64,000 bases of DNA from Salinirubrum litoreum (GCF_020567425.1 NZ_JAJCVJ010000001.1:930001-994000); one strand, 5' to 3'. Counted from the stretch's first letter, positions 17,329 through 26,661 are shown. Numbers and translations: made by a program. The notes: generated by a model from the sequence alone, not told the origin.

Positions 17329-19236
17329 TTACTTCTCGTCGTCGTCGACGTCCTCGAAGTCGGCGTCGACGTACTCCTCGTCGTCGCCTGCGGGACCACC
17401 AGCGCCACCGGGGCCGGCACCGCCCGGTCCTGCGCCGCCCGCGCCGCCGGGTCCTGCAGCGCCAGCACCGCCGGCACCGCCTGCGGCGGCCTGCTGCTGG
17501 TACATCTGCTTGCCGATCTCCTGCAGTTCCTCGGTCAGCGCCTCGGTCGTCGACTCGATCTCGTCGGTGTCGGCGTCCTCGTCGTCGAGGACGTCCTCCA
17601 CGTCGTCCATCTTCGCGCGGATGTCGGACTCGAGGTCGTCGTCGACGTTCTCCTCGTTCTCCTCTAAGAGTTTCTCGGCGCGCTGGACCGTCGCCTCGGC
17701 CTCGTTGCGGGCCTCGATGCGGCGACGACGCTCCTCGTCCTCCTCGGCGTGCTGTTCGGCCTCGTCCTGCATCTGCTCGATCTGCTCGTCGGACAGCCCC
17801 GCACCGCCCTCGATGGTGATCGACTCGGCGTTGCCGGAGCCTTTGTCCTCGGCCTCGACGTTGACGATGCCGTTCTCGTCGATGTTGAACGTCACTTCGA
17901 TCTGCGGGGTGCCGGCCGGTGCCGGCGGGATGCCCGAGAGGTGGAACTCGCCGAGCAGTTCGTTCTCGTCGGCGATCTCACGCTCGCCCTGGAAGACGCG
18001 GACCTGCACCGAGGTCTGGCTGTCGGCGGCCGTGGTGAAGATCTTCGACTCCTCGGTCGGGATGGTGGTGTTCTTCTCGATCAGGCGCTCGAACAGACCG
18101 CCCTTGACCTCGATCCCCAGCGAGAGGGGCGTCACGTCCAGCAGGACGATGTCGTCGACCTCGCCGCCGAGCACGCCACCCTGGATCGCCGCGCCGAGCG
18201 CGACGGCCTCGTCGGGGTTGACGTTCTTCTTCGGCGGCTTGCCGATCAGTTCCTCGACCTTCTCCTGGACCTGCGGCATCCGGGTCGAGCCACCGACCAG
18301 CAACACCTCGTCGATGTCGTCTTTCGTGTAGCCGGCGTCGTCGAGCGCCTGCTGGGTCGGACCGACGGTCCGCTCGATCAGGTCCTCGGTGAGACTCTCG
18401 AACTTCGCGCGAGTGATCGAGTTCTCCAGGTGGACCGGGCCGGAGTCGGTCGCCGTGACGAACGGGAGGTTGATGTCGGCCTCCTTCCGGCTGGAGAGTT
18501 CGATCTTCGCCTCCTCGGCGGCGTCTTTCAGTCGCTGGAGCGCCTGCCGGTCCTCGCGGAGGTCGATCCCGTGGTCGTTCTGGAACTCCTCGGCGAGGTA
18601 GTCGATGATCGCCTGGTCCCAGTCGTCGCCGCCGAGGTCGTTGTCCCCGTTCGTGGCGACGACCTCGTAGACGCCGCCGCCGAGATCGAGGACGGACACG
18701 TCGAAGGTGCCGCCACCGAGGTCGTACACGAGGATCGTCTGGTCGGAGTCGTCTTCGAGCCCGTAGGCCATCGAGGCGGCCGTCGGCTCGTTGATGATGC
18801 GTTCGACCTCGAAGCCGGCGATCTCGCCGGCGTCCTTCGTGGCCTGTCGCTGGCTGTCGGAGAAGTACGCCGGGACCGTGATGACGGCCTTCTCGACCTC
18901 GTCACCGAGGTACTCCTCGGCGTCCCGCTTGATCTTCTGGAGGATCATCGCCGAGATCTGTTCGGGCGTGTACTCCTCGCCGTCGATCTCGACGGTGTAC
19001 CCCTCTTCGCCCATGTGGCGCTTGATCGACTGGATCGTACGCTCGGGGTTCTGGATCGCCTGGTTCTTCGCGGGCTTGCCGACGAGACGCTCGTCGTCGT
19101 CGGTGAACGCGACCGCAGACGGTGTCGTTCGATCACCTTCCGCGTTCACGATGATCTCCGGGTCGCCCCCTTCCATCACCGCGAACGCACTGTTCGTGGT
19201 GCCGAGGTCGATTCCCAGAATCTTGTTGCTCGCCAT
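17329..19236 (-). CDS. dnaK: Molecular chaperone DnaK (Hsp70)
   Basis: A 635-residue Hsp70. The ATPase domain starts [18 protein letters not shown] and contains [17 protein letters not shown] and the [14 protein letters not shown] phosphate loop. The substrate domain has [10 protein letters not shown]. The C-terminal lid ends in a Gly/Ala/Pro-rich stretch followed by an acidic tail [18 protein letters not shown]. The start at 19236 gives the canonical N-terminus; 54 in-frame upstream residues are rejected. A TATA box CCTTTAACC lies 27-35 nt upstream. It works with the DnaJ and GrpE encoded nearby in protein folding under salt and heat stress. Confidence 0.98.
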   Translation of the reverse strand: MASNKILGIDLGTTNSAFAVMEGGDPEIIVNAEGDRTTPSAVAFTDDDERLVGKPAKNQAIQNPERTIQSIKRHMGEEGYTVEIDGEEYTPEQISAMILQKIKRDAEEYLGDEVEKAVITVPAYFSDSQRQATKDAGEIAGFEVERIINEPTAASMAYGLEDDSDQTILVYDLGGGTFDVSVLDLGGGVYEVVATNGDNDLGGDDWDQAIIDYLAEEFQNDHGIDLREDRQALQRLKDAAEEAKIELSSRKEADINLPFVTATDSGPVHLENSITRAKFESLTEDLIERTVGPTQQALDDAGYTKDDIDEVLLVGGSTRMPQVQEKVEELIGKPPKKNVNPDEAVALGAAIQGGVLGGEVDDIVLLDVTPLSLGIEVKGGLFERLIEKNTTIPTEESKIFTTAADSQTSVQVRVFQGEREIADENELLGEFHLSGIPPAPAGTPQIEVTFNIDENGIVNVEAEDKGSGNAESITIEGGAGLSDEQIEQMQDEAEQHAEEDEERRRRIEARNEAEATVQRAEKLLEENEENVDDDLESDIRAKMDDVEDVLDDEDADTDEIESTTEALTEELQEIGKQMYQQQAAAGGAGGAGAAGPGGAGGAGPGGAGPGGAGGPAGDDEEYVDADFEDVDDDEK

Positions 19237-19262
19237 CTTGGGAGGTTGTACCCGTTTCGTTC

Positions 19263-19271
19263 GGTTAAAGG
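19263..19271 (-). promoter_or_regulatory. TATA box of dnaK
   Basis: CCTTTAACC on the minus strand, 27-35 nt before the dnaK ATG. Confidence 0.55.
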
Positions 19272-19422
19272 TTACTAGACGTTCGCGTCGGGCGTGCACG
19301 GCAACCCCGTCGCTTGCTGTCGGTTTTCGATTTGGCGGCAGACGCCGGACGAGCGATTTATGTCGAACCGCAGACTGCCCGTAGCTCCCTCGGGTCACCC
19401 CGTCTCGGTCGAGTGCCCTCCG

Positions 19423-19507
19423 TCGGCGTCACCGACCCACCTCCGGCCGGCGTCACCGACCCACCTCCAGTCGGCGTCATCGACCCACCTCCGGCCGGCG
19501 TCACCGA
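19423..19507. repeat. 24-nt tandem repeat, three and a half copies
   Basis: Units at 19423-19446, 19447-19470 and 19471-19494 with a partial fourth to 19507. The core of each is GGCGTCACCGACCCACCTCC, with one or two changes per unit. The last partial copy overlaps the stop codon of the alpha/beta hydrolase gene, so earlier versions of that protein may have ended further on in Gly/Thr/Pro repeats. Confidence 0.85.
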
Positions 19508-20259
19508 AGTGCGTCGGGCCCGTCTTCCAGTGCGACCAGCAGGTCGTCGAACACGTCCTCGCGCCCGGACGACGCGAAGAACTCGTGGCCGCCGTCGTAC
19601 GGGCGGATGTTCTCGGCCGGGGCGTGCCGCCCGATCGCCCGGACGCCGACCACCTCGTCGGTCAGCGTGCAGAAGACGACGTCGTCGGTGTCGAACGCGG
19701 GGAGTCGGGACTGCGCGTCGAGAATCGTCCGGAGGAAGGCGGGCGAGACACCGGTCGGTCCCTCGTCGTACTCGTCGGGGTCTTTGAGGTCGCCGATGGC
19801 CGACACGTCGCGCTCGACGGTGAAGAATGGGTTCGCAGTCGGTAGGCGGAGGAAGAGTGGCATCACCAGTGCCTCGACGCCGGGGCTGGGTGTCGTCCCC
19901 CACCAGGGACTACAGTAGACGATCCGGGCGTCGAGGTCGAGGTGTGCCGCGATCAGGCCGCCGGTGCTGTGCGCGACGACGCCAGCGAAGTCGCGGTCCT
20001 CGGCGTAGTCGGCCACCGGCGCGAGATACTGCCGGTCGAAGTCCCAGACGTTCGTCGGCAGAGTGACGGCGTGGACGTGGTACTCCGACTCGATCAGTCG
20101 GTCGAGTAGCCACGCCACCGGGTCGTGCTGTGGTTCGTTCCCCCAGCCGAGCACGAGGAGGAGGTCGTCGTCGGTCGGGTCGCCGTGGCGGGTGAACCGC
20201 ATTCGCGGTGTCTCGCGGACGCTCTCGCGGAGTCGCCGGACGAGACCGAGGGTGGGCAT
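19501..20259 (-). CDS. Alpha/beta-hydrolase fold protein
   Basis: A 252-residue cytoplasmic protein. The N-terminal part has LLLVLGWGNEPQHDPVAW in the place of the oxyanion loop, the nucleophile elbow is VAHSTGG (near residue 117) and the C-terminus has YDGGHEFF with the likely catalytic His. This order fits the alpha/beta-hydrolase superfamily; no closer subfamily can be named. It is located between grpE and dnaK on their strand. Its stop codon lies inside a 24-nt tandem repeat, suggesting that the C-terminus has been shortened or is variable. Confidence 0.75.
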   Translation of the reverse strand: MPTLGLVRRLRESVRETPRMRFTRHGDPTDDDLLLVLGWGNEPQHDPVAWLLDRLIESEYHVHAVTLPTNVWDFDRQYLAPVADYAEDRDFAGVVAHSTGGLIAAHLDLDARIVYCSPWWGTTPSPGVEALVMPLFLRLPTANPFFTVERDVSAIGDLKDPDEYDEGPTGVSPAFLRTILDAQSRLPAFDTDDVVFCTLTDEVVGVRAIGRHAPAENIRPYDGGHEFFASSGREDVFDDLLVALEDGPDALR

Positions 20260-20295
20260 AGCGGAGGATGTGGCGGCGAGAGGAAAAGTGTCGGG

Positions 20296-20337
20296 GCGGT
20301 CGGCGGTCGGTGGTCGGCGGTCGGCGGTCGGTGGTCA
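20296..20337. repeat. 7-nt GC-rich tandem repeat between grpE and hydrolase gene
   Basis: Six near-copies of GGTCGGC/GGTCGGT in a row. It is a simple-sequence tract in the gap downstream of grpE, with no coding sense seen. Confidence 0.75.
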
Positions 20338-20362
20338 GTGCGGCGGTTCCCGGCGGATCAGT

Positions 20363-21058
20363 TCACTCGGCGTCCGCGTCGGTGGTCTCCTCGGCCGGGC
20401 CGTCGTCACCGGTCTCGCCCTCGGCCGGGCCGTCGCTGACGGTGATCTTCGCGGCGCGGATCACACTGCCGCCCATCTCGTAGCCGGCCTCGAAGGTCGA
20501 GGCGACCGTGTCTTCCGGTTGGTCGGACCCGGTCCGCATCATCACCTCGTGGCGCTGGGGGTCGACGTCTTCGCCGGGTTGGGGGTCGATCACCTCGACG
20601 CCCTCCTCCTCGAGGACGCGGTCGAACTCCGCCAGTGTGGACTCCACACCGCCCCGGATGTCGGCACCCTCTGGCTGATCTAACGCCCGGACGAGGTTGT
20701 CACGGACCGGCACCACGCGCTCTACGAAGTCCTCGGTCGCGGTGTCGCGGATCTGGTCCTGTCGCTTCTTCGCGCGCTTCTTGTAGTTCTGGAAGTCGGC
20801 CTGCTTGCGCTTCAGGCGGCCTTCGAGGTCCTCGATCTCCTCGTCGCGGTCGGCCAGTTCGGACTCCAACTCGGCGACACGGTCGACCAGTTCGCGCACG
20901 TCGTCCGCGAGGGCGGGGTCGGCGTCCTCGGCGCGGGCGATCACGTCGTCCGGATCGACCGCGAGTTCCGTCGCACCGCCGTCGCTGGCGGGGTCGGCGT
21001 CCGTCTCGGTGTCGGCCGTCTCCGCTGTGCCGGCGGTCTCGTCGGCGTCCTCGGTCAT
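20363..21058 (-). CDS. grpE: Nucleotide exchange factor GrpE
   Basis: A 231-residue protein. The first 65 residues are acidic low complexity (DETAGTAETADTETDADP). A long coiled coil follows (VDRVAELESELADRDEEIED), then the GrpE core with DFQNYKKRAKKRQ, VVPVRDNLVRAL and the C-terminal beta-domain (HEVMMRTGSDQPEDTVASTF then EAGYEMGGSVIRAAKITVS). It releases ADP from DnaK. It has its own TATA box at 21081-21089. The acidic extensions at both ends are typical of haloarchaea. Confidence 0.96.
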   Translation of the reverse strand: MTEDADETAGTAETADTETDADPASDGGATELAVDPDDVIARAEDADPALADDVRELVDRVAELESELADRDEEIEDLEGRLKRKQADFQNYKKRAKKRQDQIRDTATEDFVERVVPVRDNLVRALDQPEGADIRGGVESTLAEFDRVLEEEGVEVIDPQPGEDVDPQRHEVMMRTGSDQPEDTVASTFEAGYEMGGSVIRAAKITVSDGPAEGETGDDGPAEETTDADAE

Positions 21059-21080
21059 GCTCGAGAGGAACAGCCCTGCG

Positions 21081-21089
21081 GGTATAAGC
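21081..21089 (-). promoter_or_regulatory. TATA box of grpE
   Basis: GCTTATACC on the minus strand ends 23 nt before the ATG at 21058. Confidence 0.6.
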
Positions 21090-21154
21090 GTTGTAGAATC
21101 GGCGCGTCGGATGGAGGGTAGTCTACCGGTCTCCGGCCCGACGCTCGGGGTTGA

Positions 21155-21580
21155 TCACTCGATCCGTTCGGCCGTCTCGGTCGGCGACTCCAGGTCCTCC
21201 GTCGTCGTCTCCGCGCCGGTCGCCGCCTCGGTCTCGGACTCGTCGGTGTCGCCACTCGCGTCCATCCCGGCCAGTTTCACGGCGGTCCCGTAGGCCAGAA
21301 TCTCGGCGGCACCCTGCGTCACCTCGGCGGTGACGAACCGCACCGAGACCACGGCGTCCGCGCCGAGGTCCTCGGCCTGGGCCTCCATCCGGACGATGGC
21401 CTCCTCGCGGGCGTCGGAGAGGAGTCCGGTGTACGACTTCAGTTCGCCGCCGACCACGTTCCGGAGACCCTGCGTGATGTCCCGGCCGATGTTCCGGGCG
21501 CGGACCGTGTTCCCGCGAACGACACCGAGAGTCTCGCTGATCTCGTACCCTGCGACGGTGTCTGTGGTGCTGATGAGCAT
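21155..21580 (-). CDS. YbjQ family (UPF0145) protein
   Basis: A 141-residue protein. Residues 1-108 match the small YbjQ domain: start MLISTTDTVAGYEISETLGV, then VRGNTVRARNIGRDI, LLSDAREEAIVRMEAQAEDL and GADAVVSVRF, ending in a strand AYGTAVKL. YbjQ proteins form homopentamers and are of unclear function. The last 30 residues are an acidic Glu/Thr-rich tail, a common haloarchaeal addition. A TATA-like AGATATGCC lies about 25-30 nt upstream. Confidence 0.85.
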   Translation of the reverse strand: MLISTTDTVAGYEISETLGVVRGNTVRARNIGRDITQGLRNVVGGELKSYTGLLSDAREEAIVRMEAQAEDLGADAVVSVRFVTAEVTQGAAEILAYGTAVKLAGMDASGDTDESETEAATGAETTTEDLESPTETAERIE

Positions 21581-21706
21581 GAGTAGAGAGACGCTGGCTC
21601 GGCATATCTTCGTAGCGAGAGCCGAGATAGCACGTGTTCAGTGTCGAATTCACTCGGGTCACGTGCCGGCGACGGAGTTTTGCCGCCCCCGACAGAAGCG
21701 CGGCAC

Positions 21707-22090
21707 ATGGAGTTTCACCACGCCGGTATCGCCACCGACGACGCGGCGCACCTGCGAGAGTTGTTCGGCGGTCTGTTCGACGCGCCGGTCGCCCACGAGG
21801 AGCGGTTCGACGGGATGGACGTGCTGTTTCTCGAACTCGACGACGGCTACTTCGAACTGCTCGAACCGCACGAAGACGGCGCTATCGGTCGGTATCTCGA
21901 CAGTCACGGCCCCGGCATCCACCACCTCGCGCTGGCCACGGACGACATCGAATCTGCACTGGCGACCGCCGACGAGATGGGTGTCGCGGCTATCGACAAG
22001 GAACCGCGCCCCGGCGCGTGGGGCCACGAGGTCGCCTTCCTCCACCCCAAATCTACGGGGGGTGTGCTGATCGAGTTCGTCCAGCACTGA
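21707..22090 (+). CDS. mce: Methylmalonyl-CoA epimerase (VOC family)
   Basis: A 127-residue VOC-fold enzyme with two beta-alpha-beta-beta-beta units. Metal and substrate residues expected for the epimerase are seen: FHHAGIATDD at the start, FLELDDGYFELLEP, then GIHHLALATDD and HPKSTGGVLIEFVQH at the end. It interconverts the 2R and 2S forms of methylmalonyl-CoA, linking propionyl-CoA breakdown to succinyl-CoA; methylmalonyl-CoA mutase genes are not in this window. The ATG at 21707 gives the usual start; the 22 residues upstream in frame are not family-like. Confidence 0.92.
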   Translation: MEFHHAGIATDDAAHLRELFGGLFDAPVAHEERFDGMDVLFLELDDGYFELLEPHEDGAIGRYLDSHGPGIHHLALATDDIESALATADEMGVAAIDKEPRPGAWGHEVAFLHPKSTGGVLIEFVQH

Positions 22091-22269
22091 GGATACTGTG
22101 GCCGATTCGAGGACAGCAAAGGGTGATCACGCGAGAACTGCGACGCACCGACGATCACTCCGGACGTGGTAGTTTGACGACGTATCCGGTAGTTGAGATA
22201 GCCGCGAGGAGAGCAAATTACCGGCACGTCGACCGATAGACTTTCGCCGGAACAGCCGACGACGTGTGT

Positions 22270-24429
22270 ATGCGGAGACGCACCCTACTGAAGTCCGTCG
22301 CCGGCGTCCCCCTCGCGGGTGGACTCGCCGCCAGCGCGACACGACGCATCGTCTCGGCCGCAGAGCGCATCCCGGCGCTCGCGTTCGACTCCACCGCCTC
22401 GTTGCTCGCCGCGGATCTGACGCCACTCACCGACGATTCGGTGGCCGTCGTCTGGGCCGAACCGACCGCCTTCGTCGTGGACGAGGACGGCGACGGTGAC
22501 GCCGTCCCGTACCCCGACGGGACCGACATCCCGCTGGTCGCACAGGACGGGAACGTCGTCGGCTTCGGCGCACCCATCGTCCAGAACGACACCGACTTCG
22601 AGCGCGGCAACGAGGAGTTCGTCCTGAACGTCCTCGACGCGACCGCCGGCTCCGGCACCGTGCTGTGGGACGAGAGCCACTTCCAGTTCTACGACCTCGA
22701 CGCCCACACCGCCTTCGAGGGCTACGCCGAGGCGAACGGGTACGACGTGCGACCGACCGACGACATCGTCGCCGATCTGTCGAGCGCCGACACGCTGGTC
22801 GTCACCTCGCCGTCTGCCGCCTTCTCGTCGGCCGAACTCGACGCCGTCGCGTCGTTCGTCGCGGACGGCGGAACTTTGCTCCTGTTCGACCAGTCCGACT
22901 TCCGGAACTTCGACGCGACCGACAACCTGAACGCCATCGCCGACCGCCTCGATCTGGCCTTCCGGTTCAACGACGACCAGGTGTTAGACGAGTCGAACAA
23001 CGCCGGTATCGGCTTCGTCCCGACGACCGAGAACCTCAACACCCGGTTCGACTACTTCCACGACCGCGAGGGACTCGGCTTCGAGATCGATCCCGCGCAG
23101 ACCTACACGGTCGACGTCGTGGACGTGACCGACGGCGACACCGTGGACGTGCGCTTCGCGGGCGGCAACGAGGAGACGATCCGACTGCTCGGCATCGACA
23201 CGCCCGAAGTCGCCGCCGCCTCACAGTTCGAGCGGCCCGAGGAGTGGGAGGGCATCGAGTCCCTCGACTACCTCGGCACACAGGGTGACGTCGCCAGCGA
23301 GTTCGCGCGGGGTGAACTCGCAGACGAGACGCTGGACGTCGAGTTCGACAGCAACGAACCGGTACGGGATCCCTTCGGTCGCCTGCTGGCGTACGTCTCC
23401 TACGACGCCGACGGGACCGGGAGTCGAGACACACTCTACAACGAGGAGGTGATCCGCGCCGGTCGCGCGCGACTGTACGACTCCTCGTTCGCCCGGCACG
23501 ACCAGTTCTTCGACGTGGAGATCGACGCCCGCGAATCGGGCCGAGGGCTGTGGGCCGAGAGCGCCCCCGAGAACACGCGCGAGATTCGCAACGGACCGGT
23601 CGAGTCGGTCTTCGCACCGACGCCCGCACCGGTCGTCTCCGCGGCCGGGACGCTCGACGCTCGGCGCGTCCCGCTCTCGGCAGAGCCGTCGGCGAGCGTC
23701 GAGGGCGGTTCGGCCGGATCCCGCGACTCGGACGGCGACCTGCCGTTCGTCGGCGTCGACGGACAGGTCCGGACTGCAGTGGTCGGCTCCCTGCTGATCG
23801 ACGAGAGTTACGAGCAGGCCGAGGACTACCCGGTCGACACCTCGGAGTTCGGCAACTTCGCGTTCCTGACGAACCTGATCGACAAGCTCTCCGACCGTAC
23901 CGGCGACGTGCTGATCGACGGCGGCCACGGTCAGTTCGGCGTGGACTACGGCCTGTCGGCCGAAGACGCGGCCTACTACCTCCGGTATCTGGAGGGTGTC
24001 GGGATCGGCTTCGAGGGCGTCAACACGATCACCCGCGAGCGACTCGACCGGGGTCGCGCACTGCTCGTCACCGCGCCGGTCTCGGCGTACACCGAGGCCG
24101 AACTCGACGCGCTCCGGCAGTTCCGCGACGACGGCGGCGCTGTCGTCCTGCTGGCCGGTGACGCGCCGAGCGCGGCACGCGAGAACCTGAACGCGGTCGC
24201 CGACGCGCTGTGTTCGGACCTCCGAGTCGGTGCCGGTGCGGTCGTGGACACCGAGAACAACGTGAACGACGACCCGGCGGTGCCGACGACTGCGAACGTC
24301 GACGACTGGTTCCGCCTGTTCGACGCCTACACCGGCGAGACGACTTACAAGCGGACACGCGGCGGGCCGGGGCGACCGGGCTGTGTTGGTCGGCGGACTG
24401 CGGCCGGAAACGGGGAGTCGGGCGAGTAA
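22270..24429 (+). CDS. Exported thermonuclease (SNase) flanked by two GATase-like domains
   Basis: A 719-residue protein with a twin-arginine signal MRRRTLLKSVAGVPLAGG and no lipobox. Residues about 130-260 form a DUF4350/GATase1-like alpha/beta domain (DTLVVTSPSAAFSSAELDAV, then DGGTLLLFDQSDF). Residues about 275-430 are a staphylococcal-nuclease domain with DVTDGDTVDV, IRLLGIDTPEV and RDPFGRLLAYV, which carry the Asp, Arg and Arg needed for Ca-dependent phosphodiester cleavage. Residues about 500-690 repeat the first domain type (ALLVTAPVSAYTEAELDALR, then DGGAVVLLAGD). It should degrade extracellular DNA or RNA. The flanking domains lack an evident catalytic Cys and may bind a ligand or surface. 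Confidence 0.82.
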   Translation: MRRRTLLKSVAGVPLAGGLAASATRRIVSAAERIPALAFDSTASLLAADLTPLTDDSVAVVWAEPTAFVVDEDGDGDAVPYPDGTDIPLVAQDGNVVGFGAPIVQNDTDFERGNEEFVLNVLDATAGSGTVLWDESHFQFYDLDAHTAFEGYAEANGYDVRPTDDIVADLSSADTLVVTSPSAAFSSAELDAVASFVADGGTLLLFDQSDFRNFDATDNLNAIADRLDLAFRFNDDQVLDESNNAGIGFVPTTENLNTRFDYFHDREGLGFEIDPAQTYTVDVVDVTDGDTVDVRFAGGNEETIRLLGIDTPEVAAASQFERPEEWEGIESLDYLGTQGDVASEFARGELADETLDVEFDSNEPVRDPFGRLLAYVSYDADGTGSRDTLYNEEVIRAGRARLYDSSFARHDQFFDVEIDARESGRGLWAESAPENTREIRNGPVESVFAPTPAPVVSAAGTLDARRVPLSAEPSASVEGGSAGSRDSDGDLPFVGVDGQVRTAVVGSLLIDESYEQAEDYPVDTSEFGNFAFLTNLIDKLSDRTGDVLIDGGHGQFGVDYGLSAEDAAYYLRYLEGVGIGFEGVNTITRERLDRGRALLVTAPVSAYTEAELDALRQFRDDGGAVVLLAGDAPSAARENLNAVADALCSDLRVGAGAVVDTENNVNDDPAVPTTANVDDWFRLFDAYTGETTYKRTRGGPGRPGCVGRRTAAGNGESGE

Positions 24430-24533
24430 GCGGCGAGCACCTCGTCCAGCAACCCGAGGCTCGTGTCCGGTCGTGGTCGTTCACTTCCGGCGAGACGGAA
24501 AGACTGTAACCCCTGCTGGCGCAAGTCGGGACG

Positions 24534-26468
24534 ATGAACGACTGGCTCTTCCACCGGGCGCGGGCGACGCCCGACGCGACCGCGCTCGTGTCGGCCGACT
24601 CGGGGACGGCGTGGTCCTACGAGGGACTCGACGAGGAGGTCGAGCGCCTCGCGGGCCAACTGGCCTCGCTCGGACTGACGACCGGGGACCACCTCGGCGT
24701 CCTCATGGAGACCTCCGTCGAGTTCGTCCGACTGGTCCACGCCGCCGGCCGACTCGGTCTGGTCCTCGTCCCCCTGAACGCCCGCCTCACCGCCGACGAA
24801 CTCGCGGTCCAGGCCGAACGCGCCGACCTGACGGCGCTGGTCTGTACCGCCGACACCGAACCGCAGGCGGTGGAGGCCGCCGACTGGGTCCCCGTCGCGT
24901 CCGTCGACGACCCGCAGTGGGAGGGCGTCACGCACCTCCAGCAGACCGCCGTGGCAGACTTCGAGCGCGGGGAGTGGGACGAAGACGACACGCAACTCCT
25001 GCTCTTCACCTCCGGCACGACCGGGCAACCGAAGGCGGTGCGACTGACCGCCGGCAACCTGCAGGCGAGTGCGGTCGCCTCGGCGTTCCGACTCGGCGTC
25101 GTCCCCGACGACCGGTGGCTGGTGACGCTCCCGATGTACCACATGGGCGGGTTGGCACCCGTTCTGCGGTGTGCGCTGTACGGGACCACCGTCGTCGTCC
25201 GCGAGGGGTTCGATCCCGGCCCGACCGCCGACGACATCGGCGAGTTCGACGTGACCGGGGTCTCGCTCGTCCCGACGATGCTCACCCGGATGCTCGACGC
25301 GCGCGGGACGCTCTCGGACTCCCTGCGGTTCGTCCTCTTGGGTGGTGCGCCAGCGCCCGCCACGCTGATCGACCGGTGTCGGGACTACTCGGTGCCGGTC
25401 CACCCGACCTACGGGATGACCGAGACCGCCTCGCAGATCGCGACGGCGGCACCGACGGACGCCTTCGACTTCGCGGGGACGGTCGGCCGCCCGCTCATGT
25501 GGACCGAGGTGACGGTCGTGGACGACGACGGCACGCCCCTGCCGCCGGGTGAGACCGGCGAGTTGATCGTCTCCGGGCCGACGGTGACGCCGGGGTACTA
25601 CGACGACCGGGAGACGACCGAGGCGGCGTTCTGTGAGCACGGTCTCCGAACCGGCGACGTCGGGACGCGCGACGAGTCCGGGCGGCTCTGGGTCCTGAAC
25701 CGGAAGGACGACACGATCATCACCGGCGGGGAGAACGTCCAACCGGGCGAGGTGGCGGGCGTGCTCCGGGACCACCGGGACGTGCGGGAGGTCGCGGTCG
25801 TCGGCGTCCCGGACGAGGAGTGGGGCGAGCGCGTCGGTGCGCTGATCGTCCCGCGCTCGGAGGACGTGACGGTCGAAGACATCGAGGCGCACTGCGAGGA
25901 GTCGCTGGCGGGGTTCAAACGACCCCGACTGATCGTCTTCGCGGAGGAACTCCCACGGACGCCCTCCGGGACGGTGAAGCGTGACGCGGTACGGGAACTG
26001 CTTCTCGACAGCGAACGCGTGGACGTGGCGGACGCCGAGGCGGCCGCAGACGCCTCGCGCGAGGACGTGGCAGACTCGCCGGAGCACCCGGAGTCGGACG
26101 AATCGAGTGGAGATACGGACTCGACCGGCACCGACGAGGTGGGCGACACGGCCGATGCCGACGAAGCAGACGACACTGCTGACAGGGCCGATACCGCCGA
26201 CAGAGCCGAGGAGTCGGTCGAGACAGACGAGACGAGCGACGAGCAGCGAGACGTCGACAGCGACGAGGAGGGGTTCGAGTTCGGGGCCGAGCCGGCAGCA
26301 GGCGACGGAGAAGCCGATTCCGAGACGGATGAGGACGCCGATCACGAGAACGTGGACGAGGTGATTCCAGACGCCGACGAGGAGAGTGAGGAGCCTGATG
26401 ACAGGCGGGTCGACACCGAGGGTGGCGACGAATCAGCAGACGCACCCGGCGACGACTCCGAGACCTGA
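24534..26468 (+). CDS. menE: AMP-forming acyl-CoA ligase, probable o-succinylbenzoate-CoA ligase, with long acidic tail
   Basis: A 644-residue protein. Residues 1-495 are an ANL-superfamily adenylating enzyme: the P-loop LLLFTSGTTGQPKAVRL, PTYGMTETAS, the hinge RTGDVGTRDESGRLWVLNRK and the catalytic Lys in RTPSGTVKRD. The compact N-terminus and LPMYHMGGLAPVLR fit MenE of menaquinone synthesis (o-succinylbenzoate plus CoA and ATP), which haloarchaea need for respiration, but another short acid is possible. From about residue 500 the chain becomes a 145-residue tail made almost only of Asp, Glu, Ala, Ser and Thr, far beyond the usual family length. No other men gene is nearby. Confidence 0.78.
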   Translation: MNDWLFHRARATPDATALVSADSGTAWSYEGLDEEVERLAGQLASLGLTTGDHLGVLMETSVEFVRLVHAAGRLGLVLVPLNARLTADELAVQAERADLTALVCTADTEPQAVEAADWVPVASVDDPQWEGVTHLQQTAVADFERGEWDEDDTQLLLFTSGTTGQPKAVRLTAGNLQASAVASAFRLGVVPDDRWLVTLPMYHMGGLAPVLRCALYGTTVVVREGFDPGPTADDIGEFDVTGVSLVPTMLTRMLDARGTLSDSLRFVLLGGAPAPATLIDRCRDYSVPVHPTYGMTETASQIATAAPTDAFDFAGTVGRPLMWTEVTVVDDDGTPLPPGETGELIVSGPTVTPGYYDDRETTEAAFCEHGLRTGDVGTRDESGRLWVLNRKDDTIITGGENVQPGEVAGVLRDHRDVREVAVVGVPDEEWGERVGALIVPRSEDVTVEDIEAHCEESLAGFKRPRLIVFAEELPRTPSGTVKRDAVRELLLDSERVDVADAEAAADASREDVADSPEHPESDESSGDTDSTGTDEVGDTADADEADDTADRADTADRAEESVETDETSDEQRDVDSDEEGFEFGAEPAAGDGEADSETDEDADHENVDEVIPDADEESEEPDDRRVDTEGGDESADAPGDDSET

Positions 26469-26573
26469 GCAGAACGAGGCGAGTCGAGTGTCCCTGCCAG
26501 TGGTGACGTTCACACGCGATTCTGCGACGTGATTCGACACTCGGTTCGCCGACCAAGACCGGACCCCCGACTG

Positions 26574-26661
26574 GACGTGATCTGCTGGCGACCCGACCCG
26601 AATCGTGTCCGAGCGACGGCGAGGACCGATTCGCCGTCCGCGTCGCCAGCAGTCGGGGAGG
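26574..26661 (+). repeat. Dispersed repeat, copy A (88 nt)
   Basis: By eye this 88-nt stretch aligns without gaps to 44288-44375 on the opposite strand with about 12 mismatches (shared blocks GATCTGCTGGCGACC and CAGCAGTCGGGGAGG). A shorter match (TCAGCAGTCGGGGAGG) lies at 30375-30390. It fills the convergent gap between the MenE-like and photolyase genes. It is not protein-like in any frame. Confidence 0.75.
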
